In this document: in pieces, positions 38,601 through 50,600 of the stretch
Numbering within the stretch: the stretch's first letter is position 1
How the letters are laid out: every line of letters begins with the position of its first letter
Assembly (NCBI GenBank): GCA_947652115.1
Contig: OX393565.1
Coordinates: forward strand, 23,439,938 to 23,503,937
Direction: 5' to 3'
Length of the DNA: 64,000 nucleotides
Source of the DNA: Blastomussa wellsi
Lineage: Eukaryota > Cnidaria > Anthozoa > Scleractinia > Plerogyridae
Program-made: the position numbers and the translations under genes
The notes under the pieces: model-generated
The model's database searches: none
The model's input: only the letters and a program-made list of their open reading frames with translations
Told to the model about the DNA's origin: nothing

Positions 38601-41600
38601 GCATTTGTTGAAATCTGTCTCTGTAGTTTAAATATTTGAAATGTCATATATTTACGTCTTAAACGTCTACGCGCATATCACAAACTCACAAAGTGACCAG
38701 CTCCCAGTCGGCTTGATAGCTCAGTTGGTATTCCACTGCACCGGTACCGCAGGGGTCTTGGGTTCGAAACCCGTTTTAACTGGCATTTTCAGGCTTTCAT
38801 TTCTCAACTGCATAAGTTAAGTACATAACTGCGATGATCTCTCATTTTTTGAAATCTTTCTCCGCAGTTTGGGAGAGGGGCTTACATAATGGTCGACGCG
38901 TTGAACACTGGATCATTCAAACGGTCTGTGTTCAAATGCTAACCACTGTCATGTGTTGTAGTTTTGGAAAAACCCTGTACTCTCGCGTTGCCTCTTTCCA
39001 CCAAGAGTACACAAAAATGGTCGAACTATTAGGGCGAAATTACAACCTGAATGGTGATATAGGTTACTCTTGATGGACTTGCATCCCATACAGGAAGGGT
39101 TGAATACTCCTAATCCGTTCATGCCATGGAAGGAATAACAATGATAGTAAGAGAATTACTATATATTTTGCAGCTGTATCACAAACTGCAAACAGGTAGT
39201 GATATCCAGCCACAAGTTCTCTTTAAAAGCCATGTGTATGGCTTGTCGTCTCAAATACGTCACCATCAACTGGAAATTGTACACCAAAGGAGCGGAAAGC
39301 AACCAGTCTGTTACGGTTTGGCACCTGTACGAAGCACTGCCATCTCTGATATCTACAAAGATAAGCTCCAAGAATATTGTCTTCAAGGACGATAAACTGC
39401 GTGCAGGCTCGTCTTATCGGTTGACAGTAGATGTCCAACAACCAGACGGAATGTTCGGCTGGGCAGCGTACGAGTTCAAAACGGCCACCAAGCCGTCGGG
39501 CGGAACTTGTGACGGTACACAGATGCAGAACGGAAGTTTGGGAATTTCGCTTTATGTTTACTGCACAGGCTGGAGAGACGAAAATGAGCCTCTTGTCTAC
39601 GAATTTATACAAAAGATGGAGGAAGGAAGTTTGCACATGCTGCGGTATAGCGTATTGCCGTTTGGTGAAGTTGAGCTTCCTGAATTTGAGAGTGGTGAGA
39701 TTGAAATAAAGGTCGTCATTATCAACTCTTTAGCAGCGAGGACTGAAACCAAATTCAAGGTTCATGTAAGTATCACTTGATGAATGCCTCTTTGTAGCTT
39801 TAAATTTAATAAAACGTAGGCCAAATGGAGGAACTCGTGGCCTGTTAATACTATCGCTGTTGTAAATTCCTGTTTTGTGGATGATTGTCCCTAGAGCGCT
39901 TGACAGCTGCAGGAGCCGTAAAGACCCTTGCAGTGTGTTGTATTCTTACGCGTAACACTTCACGTTCTCACTAAAACCACGAGACATAATAAATCACCTT
40001 TATTTTGGCATGGTAACAATTCTAAATGAAAGCTTTAGAAAGCTTAAGGTGTTTGCATAAGCATACGGGCAATTTTTGCCAAGGGGGGTGAACCGTTTGC
40101 CCAAATTCAAACACAGCTCACATTTTGACACCGGGACCGGTAATCGAACTCCAGGCATACTGGTGTAGTGGGAAGTGCATGCATTGACCACTGTGCAATC
40201 CCTACTATACTCTCTTTCCACTCTCGACAGGTTGTGCAACCAGGTTGGCTGAGTGACATTGACGGTGGATTTTCTGTTTTCGAACACACTGTTGTCCAGT
40301 TCAATAAGCATCTCATTCAAGGGAAAGTGTACGACGCTTGGCAGCTGGGACTTGTTCTGGTACAGGCTTTGAACATGGACTTCGAATGGATAACAGAACG
40401 TCTTGCCAAAAATGTAGGATACGTATACTGGTTTATTACCGTTTCGTGGTAGTTGTTGTTGTTGTTGTTGTTGTTATCAGTTGTTAAGTTTTCGAATTCT
40501 ACCAAAACAGCACAAAATCTGTCACATGTGCATCTCTGAAGGTTTGAACCAAAAACAAGATAAAACAAAGTTATAGAATGAGAGAAACCACGCTACGCAT
40601 TTTGGTTCAATACATAATTCGCAATTATTCCATAAGCGCCGTCGGATGTGAGATGATAGATAGCCAACGAGGTGCATTCCGGCGTCTGAGATTCTCAAAG
40701 GGCGACTGGAATTATTGCTTCGTTGAAAATTTGAGTTGTTTGCGTTCCCCGGCTATTCTCTTCAACACGCCATATTTGTGTTCCATAGTATGTGAGCTCA
40801 GATACCGTGGCGTGTGAACCAATCAAAACTGAGGAATTGCAATATTCAATGCCTTATTTTTAACAATTGCTCATAAGTGTGCAACTATTTTCAGTATTTG
40901 TTTTTTATTTTAGGGCTAACCCATTTTTTCTATCCTACAATACAAAAACAATGGTGTACCTAATAGAGCGAGTTTCAATTGAGCCTTGTAAAACCAAAAC
41001 CAAAAGTGCACGTAGCCGACGTAAAGCGCGGGAAAACTTGCTCGCGCGAGTCACGATTGATTTGATTTTACTTCTGATTGGTTGAAAAAGTGGCGTGAGA
41101 TATTTGAACAAATCACTGAGAGTAGTAATGCAAAACCAAAGCAATGCGCTAATTACTTTCGACACTCAATTGAAAAACGCTCTGGAAAGAACATGTACTA
41201 AAAACTTATTGCAAAATGCACGAGGCATACCAATGCGTTTAACCTTGCAGTTGAAAAATGACATTATTCAAGAGATGCATCAATCAACTGCAGAAGACGT
41301 GCAGAGCATCCTTCTCCTCTCGGCGGTCTTAAATGTGGCAACTTTGATTCCAGAACATCTGACACCCATCAGTAAGGTAATTATATGTTCTTATCTGTAT
41401 ATTGGCTTTATGCAGCAAACATCCTTGTATTCCCTTGCCGTGTTTGAAGTTTTCAGTCAGACAAAAAGCGAGTATCTCTAACGTTCCTTGAGGCTTCTTC
41501 CACGTTTCGTCAATAAGTTTGATTCATTTGGGATTGACTTTGATGCAACCAACATACAACCTGTTCCAATAACGTTAGTAGTAGCTTGTATGCCGATGTC

Positions 41601-44600
41601 AAGTTTTAAAACGTTTTAGTCCTTGCAAACCAAGTAATCATGTATCTGGCCATCCAGAAAGCTCTGTGTCCTTATTCCTTGAGTTGAATATATATACAGA
41701 AGCCGAAATATAACACGTATCGACATGTAATATGGACATCGGGTTTGTGTTGGATGCGAACAACATCAGCCAAAGTAATACAAATCTGAAATCGTTGAAA
41801 CTAGAATCGACTCGAATATTCTGAAATACAGTCCGACCTCTATTAAGCGGCCACCCTCGGGACTTTGAAAAGTGGCCGCTTAATAGAGGTTGGCCACTTA
41901 ATAGAGGTACAATATAAATTGGATAGGAATGGCAGTAAACATGGTTTTATTGACTCTATATAGCAAAATGCTTTTTAAAAGTGAACATATATGAAGATAT
42001 ATCCAAAATTCATTATAACAAAACATCAAGTGCATTTCTAGTCCATGCATAGTTCTAGCTCTAACACAGAACAGTTTTCTTCGGGTTGATAATGTACAGA
42101 AAAATATGCGAAACATCGCTGACAAGTTTCTTAGGCCTTTCTGCAACAACAGTTAGTATGGGAAAAAAATAGCTCAAGATATTTCACGGGCAATTTATTT
42201 AAAATAATCCGTCAATGCTGTTTGCCGTTTTGGGGAGCGGCTATGAATATGAACTCAAGCGAGAACCACTTAACACGGTTGACCACAACGCTGCAGCAAT
42301 TGTCTGGAAAAGAGAAGGTGGGAGGTCTAAGAGGAAATGCATCCACGAGAATGAATTAAATGGCGAAACAGTTCTTGGACATGTTCCCAAGCTTATGGCT
42401 CTATGGCTAACAAAATTTCTCAAGAGGGCAACAAAACAAAGGAAGAGCTGTTGTGAAAGGCAAGCGCGTAAACAGAGGGGCCGGCTATGGTTTAGAAATT
42501 CCATGCGAGTACTATTTCACAGGAGACGAGTTCGCTATTCGATGGTTAAAATCGAAACTTAAGGAGCAAGGATTTTTGTAGATTTCCCGTACAGTAATAA
42601 TTCTATTGTTATCTTTGTATAGCGCCGGCCGCGCCGGATGTGAAAAGTTTGCACATGTAAGCGGCTTGTGACTTGTTATAAGTGGAGATTAAATTGCAGT
42701 GTTTGTTTTCTTGTTGTTTTCAGTTATCACCTTATATCATCTGTCACCATTTCGCTTCGAAAGATAATTTGCTGGTCGCTTAATGGAGGTTAAAAACCAT
42801 ATAAATTATACACTAGCGACAGTAAAAAGGTGGCCGCGGTCGCTTAATAGAGGTGGCCGTTGAATAGAGGTATCAAATACAGCAGTTTACTGACAAATAA
42901 ATCGGGACTTTGAAAAGTGGCCGCCTAATGGAGGGTGGCCACTTAATAGGTGGCCGCTTAATAGAGGTCGGACTGTAGTATGTTTTATACAGACTTTGTC
43001 TGCGTTTCATTTAGGAGATTGCATTAGATGTGCTCCAGGAATGGGTGGCAATAATAACAAGGAGAATTCAAGGAGGACGTGGAAAAGACCGTTCCCTTGA
43101 AAGGCAGGCATGGCACATGCTGTTTCATAGCTCAGGAAACATTCTGCACGCCATAACACTGAGAGTTTCCAATAGTGAAGTTGAGCGACTAATGGTAAAT
43201 AAAAACAGTGTTGGATAAACTGAGATCTAGAATAAAAGCCTTGCCAGTTATTTTTTTCTGGTTTCACAGCGTCTTTACACCGATATGCAGGTGCAATTTA
43301 AAGGGGAACCTGTCTCCTCCTTTAGGCTCCTTCATTGGTGAAAAGGGAAAAAAAACAGAGCGAAAAGGATGGAGAAGGTAAAGAAATTGGGGGTGCGTGG
43401 GGAACAATGGGAAGGACGTAATGGCTTTTTCCCTTGACCCATCCCAGTGTCCCGGGCCTCTGTGGAAGAGAGAGAGAGAGAGCGGACCTCCAGATTAAAA
43501 ACCAACAACCACGACGGCAACATCAATGAACAAAAGATTTAATAAGCAATACAATAGCTCTGCACGTGCTTTATAATTCTTTGTACATTTCTTTGCCTTT
43601 CTCTGCAAAACAAAAACGTGAAATGACCAAATTCTGAGTACTTTGGAGAACTCGAACCTCGACGGCTAAATTTTCGTTTTTCTGTTTGAAAATAAATGCC
43701 GCCTTTATATTTTCTGCAAGACCTACATTTGAAAGCGATACATGAATAGCTCACTTTCAAAATCACGTGGCTTTTTTATTTTAAAACGTCCAATTGTATC
43801 GCGGTCCCATATTGGACGGACAATTCTTTCCTTGTAGGTAGTTTTCTAGCTTTATAATCTGGTTTACTCCACGGAAATATTGTCGGCAATTCCCTGAGAT
43901 GCTTTTACTTTCCTCCTTAAAATTCGTGTACGAGACGATTGCAGTTTCAATGTTTTGTTGCGGATTAATCTTATTTATCCCTTCTGAAGAGATTTATCTT
44001 TAGTAATGCGATAAAACGATAGGTTCGAATTTTTCCTGGATTAGTAATTGCGCAGCGGAACACAGCAGTTATAATGAGAAGGCATACCTGCTACGCAAGG
44101 CTAAATTCATTCACCACGAAAGCAGCAATTTTGAATTGTGTCCTTCCAATGCGAGCCTTCACTACTTTTAGTCCGCGGAAACCAAAAATGTCACGTGATT
44201 TTGAAAGTGAGCTATTATGTTTGAAAGCGATACATGCACTGAATTCATAAAGGAAACTGCGAGATTCGTGCTTCGTACTGCTGCCGTTTTGAAAGCGCAT
44301 AACGCAATGTTTAACTTTTTACCTTTTTTTCCTTGTAGATGAAAAAGTTGCAGGGCGAAGCTCTTAGACTTAATGATGTTATATCAGATGCTGCGTTGTC
44401 GTCGAAAATGGCCGGAGAGGAATACAGTTCATTGAAGACGATACATCACTCATTAATCCTGGGGAAACACGAAGTACATGAAATGAGTAGGCTGCAAGTG
44501 ACAAACGAAGATTCCAGCTTCTTTTTCCCTGAGCTGAGCGAATATATGACACAAACAGTCTTTGGTAAAGCTACTAATGTGCATGTTCAGGTAAGAGGTA

Positions 44601-47600
44601 AACTTTATTACAGCAAAGCCGCCATAAAATTAATGTCTGAATGGACTTCAACGATTTGAATACTTTTGGGGGGCTTATATATAATTATCTCGGGCAGTAT
44701 AAGATTGATCGCGAATTGGAGCACAGGCAGTAAGTTACTCATGGATTTCTCATTGATTTCACTTTGTTCTCCCACAAGAAAGCGAGATCGATAGTTCTGT
44801 CAAATGCAGTAAGCGATTTGCACTTCTCTTGTATCGCAACCCTCAGGGAAAACGTTGAAAGTTGAGCAGCAAGGGGTGCTAAGGTGATGGTTAGTAAAAT
44901 GGATATCCATCATCGTAATGTATCTTTCCACTTTGTGTCTTCCTTTGTAGATGATCAACTACAACGTCAACCCACACTCCATCGGTGGTCAAGTTTCTGG
45001 TGAAATTAACTCGAAAGTGGTCAGCGTGACCCTCAAGGATGAAAGCGGAAACGTAATCGATGTCTCAAACTTGCACTCAGCCATCTCGTTGACCGTCCCA
45101 TTGAAGGATACTGGAAACAAAACATCACAAGTAGAGGAGTACTCAGTCCCCGATGTCATGTCCTATCGGGTGTTTACAGAAAACCGTGGAAATAGCTTAG
45201 TCAAGCTGTCACTGAAACTGGAAAGGCCTGCACCGTTTGAAATTTATGTTAAGTACGGTGCTAGGCCAACAAAAGAGGATCATGATTACTTTACCACTCT
45301 AGATGTAGAAACCTGCCAAAATGAAAACCTTGGTTGCAATGTTAGCACTTATGTATGGTTTGATGCAGAACGCAAAGGGAGATACTTCATTGGGCTGCTG
45401 CAGAAGTCACAACTTAGGGAACGAAGATCTGTCTTGAAAATAAATTATCCCGACAAAGATTTACAATGGAAAGTTCCCAGGAAACGAATGGCGAGATCTC
45501 TTCATCAGTTAAATAATACCGACGAAGAGCTGTGTGTGAAATTTAAGGATCCCCCGACACAACAACCGATGGTTAACGTAACAGTTAAAATGCCCCCATA
45601 TGACCCAGAAAAGTCCGTGAACTTTACCATGGAAGTAGACTCAGCTGGATGTCTATATTGGTCTGATGCTAGGGAAGAGTGGATTGGTGAAGGATGCAAG
45701 GTACGTACCATTTACATAATAAGTATGACGAAAGAGGTGACGATGATTATTATGATGACGACTATGACGACGACGATGTAGATGACGAAGACAGCAATGA
45801 AGATGATAACATAAAAGTAATTAGAAGTAAGATTAGTTTTAAGGTGTATGGTTATGGTCATTGAAAAATATTTGTTGCTCGGCACTGAAAACTTCGAAAA
45901 AATCGCTTTCTTTGTGCGTGGTAACCGTATTGTCAACAGGCTTAATTGTCAAAACAAACAGTTGTTTCTATCCAAACATCTGCATCATTGTGCAGTTGTG
46001 GGGAGCCTTCCTAATTGAAAATATTTTGATTTCGCCTAATTAATGCCTTTTACTGCTTTATCTCAGTCACGAATGTGATGATGGTAAAGGGGGTGTGTAA
46101 CGAGGACGATAGCAATTGTAGCCTCAAATCGCTTCATGTTGCTAAGAAGGTAAATTACTGTTTCATTCGTCTTCTTCTCAGGCTGGTACCAACTCCACGT
46201 TTACCTCCCTGCAGTGTCTTTGCAATCACCTAACGTCCTTTGGTGGTTATTTTCTGGTGACTCCTAACACAATAGACTTCGATCAAGTACAAGTGGGATT
46301 TCGAAACGTCGATGACCCAAACGATGTCCTCGTACTTGTGACGGTCTTACTTGTGTTTCTTCTTTATTTAATCGCAGTAATCTTTGCTCGGAGGGCCGAC
46401 AAAAGGGATCTTGAAAAGGTACGACTGCTAAGAACTACTCGCTTCACATAAATGTGTCCCGGGTTCGATTCCGGTCCGGTGTCGTGTGGGCTGAGTTTGT
46501 TGTTGGTTCTCTCCTCGCCTCGAGGGTTTCTGTCCGGGTTCTCTGGTTTTCCTCCCTCCTCAAAAACCAACATTTCTAAATTCAAATTCGACCTGGACAG
46601 AGGACCCGCATGAAAACCAGCTGAGGCTGATGTGGCTTCAGTCCTCTATAAACATCCGTTATTTACTTATCATTTATTATATGCCGCATGGTACGTAACT
46701 TTTCCTCCAAATTCAGTCATTGTATGTATAGCTAAGGGCAATCGATTTCACCTAACTGACCATTCTCGCGCGCTCACACTCTCGATTATTCATCGTTAAT
46801 ATTTTGCGTTTCAGGTAAATCTCGTTATGTCTCTACCATCATCAGAGGGTTGCGTCTACCAGTACAAAGCTTCTATTACTACAGGAGCTTGGCGAAACTC
46901 GGGTACTTCTGCCAAAGTGTGCATGATTCTTTATGGGCCTGAGAGTTCCAGTGGCGTCATAGAATTGTTCTGTAGCCATGATGAGAGCAGGAAACCATTC
47001 AATCGAGGAAATACTGACAACTTCCTTTTCGCTGTCGATCAACCAATTGGGCCTCTAGTTAGGATTAAGGTTGGCCATGATAATTCCGGCGACGACCCAT
47101 CGTGGTTTCTCAACCAGATCTCTATCACAGATCTTCAGACAAATTCCGCTTGGAAATTCCCCAGTTATCGTTGGCTAGGCTTAGAACTAGAAGACGGGAG
47201 AACGACGTTGGAGCTTCACGCCTCAAACATCAAAACGTCATATAACTTTAAAACCCAGTTTAGTAACGCACGGACATATGGACTTGCAAATGATCATTTG
47301 TGGTTCTCAATAGCTACCAAAGAGCCGAGGGATCCGTTTACCCGTGTGCAGCGTCTAACGTGCTGTTGTTTCTTTCTACTTTGGGGAATGATCGTATCTG
47401 CTTTGTTCTACTTTGAAAATCTGGATAAAACGCGAGCTATCCATTTCGGTCCTTTTAAAGTGACAACCCGTGAACTGTGGGTATCTGTTTCCACTGCATT
47501 AATTGCCTTTCCACCCACTTTCTTCGTTGTATTCTTATTCCGTAAGAGTCAGCGTCAAGGAATAGCCATTGCCGAGGACAGCCACTATGACGATAACGGC

Positions 47601-50600
47601 AGGACACCGTTTCAGCTTCCTCGCTTTTGCATGTATGTCGCTTGGTTTCTTTGTGTCGTTGGTTCACTGCTGGCGTCAGTTTTCACAATTTTATTTTCCC
47701 TGCAATGGGGAGGAGAGAAGTCGGTTCGATGGTTGTCATCTATCTTCTTAAGCACAACTGGGGATATATTTGTTGCTCAGCCCGTCAAAATCACTGTGCT
47801 TTCTATAATTCTAGTTCTGCGATGTACATGCAAGGGAAATGAAGTCGATGACCTCGTGGAAGACGCTGAAACAGCCCAGTCTGATAAATCTAAAACGCTT
47901 TTTGACATGACTGAGGATGATATCGAGCAGCAAAGAAAACACAGAGTTACTGAAAGGAAAACGAACATCCTCGTGAGAGACATGATATTTTCGTGCTTCT
48001 TCTTAATTCTCCTCGTGATTGTGTGCTATGGAGATAAGAGTTTCCACCGTTATCACATAACTGCAACTACTCGAAATGCTTTTACTAAAATTAATAAGGT
48101 GAGAGAGCAGTAATAAGTTACAAGACAATGTATAGCCTTTAAGTGTCTTGTTTGAACGTCAAGCTAAAAGGATACGAACGCATGCAGTAAAGCAAGAACA
48201 CGACTCCGAGAAACGTTTGCAGTATTCAATATTTGAGTTATCGGCCAGGAGACAGATTTGCAGTTCATGGTCAGAAACGTAATTCAAAACAATTGCAAAA
48301 CGACGAAAAATCATGTAAACAGTGGGAAGTTAAAATATATATGACAAGAATAACACACATCACATGTGGAATTTTGCAAAGAATGACGAAGGAAGAAATC
48401 CTAACAAAGTTCTAGGGAAACAACGTCAATTCCTTAGAGGCTTTGATCCCAGTGTTCAGGCAGGTTAGGTCAGTTTTATTACGAAGGAATTCCAAGAAAT
48501 AACATTTAATGCAAATTGATTGATTGATCGATCGATTGGTGAATTGATTAATACTGAGCATTCCGCAGTTAAACTCGCAACTCTGTGCCATATATACGAC
48601 TTTTTAGCAAAGCTTGCGCTTTCTTTCGAACGTGGTGGATTGTTTAGATCTGGCTCCTGGTAAGCTGAATGTTTAAAATTCCCTAGATGCACCTCAGTAA
48701 AATATTGAATGAAATAAAAATAATAATAACAAAAGATAACCAACATACTGCAACATCGTTTTATATGGATCAGTGACAATCACTGGATTACAGGAGTGAG
48801 TAGAATGGGGATTTAAATTGCAATACCTGTAAGTAGTCTGGATGTGTTCGTGTAATTGAGTGCGCACTGATTGATTATACATTAGTCATGTCGACGTTTT
48901 CGAATGAACGGTGGTATCATTTACAAAGAGAACATTCATACCGTGTATAACAAGGAGTACTTATTCTATTCACAATAAAATGTTACAGATCAGCAACGCT
49001 GCGCAGCTGTGGAAGTGGTTTGATGATGTCTTCATTCCAGTGGTTTATGCTGGCGAATGGTACAATGGGCAAAAAGAAACAAAGACCGAGTACACTGGAA
49101 ACAAGCGATCCATTTTAGTCGGCATGCCCCGTTTGAGACAGCTGAGGGTTTTAAAAGGTATTTTCAAAAACACTGGGTGCTTTCCATTTTCGCGATTAGA
49201 CCAGTCGAACCAACTGGGACCAACAACTGCATAAATGGAACGACGTTTTTCGATAAGCCGGGCCAACCGAACGGAATGGACCTTGCATTCCTTTCCCCAG
49301 TGCCACGCGTCTTTGACAAGTACAATCTATTGAAATGAAATAAGACTATTAACCAGCTCGTAAAAAAACCACGACCAGAGGCCGGTGGTCCCGAATATTC
49401 CGGCCGGACCGAACCGAAACATACCTTTCCATTTGACTTCCTAGTGAAATTTCCGAAATTTTTGGGTGAATGGAAAGTGTCCAGGGTAAATTGTTTCTCG
49501 TTTCAATATTAGACAAGTACCACATCGATGGAATGTAGCCATACATGCATGTATGTTGCCGTTTTGCTATAATCCCTTTCTACTTGGTCGTATGAGATAA
49601 TAGGATTTCATACTCTGGAAATTGGACGGGTTTGAAACGCTGGGAACCCTGATGCTCTCTTCTTCCTTTTTCCACGCTTGAAACAAAAACCGCTCATTTT
49701 CTTTTGCTAATCAAGGTAAGACAACGTGTTTCAGACGAACTTTCAAATTATTCCACCACATTGCAAATTATTCTACTTAAGGTGATGGTCTGCAGTACGG
49801 GCGTTTTTAAACCCACCACTATTAATATTGACTAGCTATGTCTTCTTTTCATTTTTTTTACTCTTTCTGCACAGATTCTTGTGATGTGCCTGGTATTTTT
49901 AAGAATTCCATTTCATCATGTTACGGTTTTTATGGCGAAGAAAAAGAGGACAAATTGGGTTGGAGATCATTGTCGAATAAGACGTCCCTCACCTGGTCGA
50001 GTATTGCGTGTCCAGAAAACTGGAAATACAGGACTGAAGATGATATTGGTAGCTCAAAAAGCCAAGGCATTCATTCTCGCTATAATGGTGGTGGTTACGT
50101 AGCTAATCTTGGATACGATGATTCCACGGGTCGTGGAATTTTAAAAGATCTGGTCAATAATGGTTGGATAGATCGTCAAACTAGAGCTATGTTGGCCGAG
50201 CTTTCCATGTTCAATGCAGCCACTAACCTACTCGCACATGTTATTATATATTTTGAGATGCTACCGTCTGGCTATTTAGGAAATGCTATGAGTATCCAAG
50301 TGATTCCAATGAAAAAATCGGATTCAGCGTCTCCCAAAGCATACTTGGTCACGATACTGTTATTTGCCTTTGTTCTTGGTTATTATTTAGTGACCGAGTG
50401 CATCAGAGTTTTCCGTCTGAAATGTGCATACTGCAAATCAGTATGGAACTGGCTTGAAATGCTTCAGATTGTTAGCGCATCCCTGGCTTTGGCCGCTTCC
50501 ATTGAAAGGGAGAGAAGGACATTACACGTTCTGCAGAAGCTGGAGGCAAATCCTTTCATGACCATCAGCTTTCATGACGCATTGCTCTCATTCGAGATCG

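Noticed and set aside
38711..38783. tRNA gene
   Set aside because: A- and B-box blocks are present, but the anticodon arm does not fold and a SINE tail follows.
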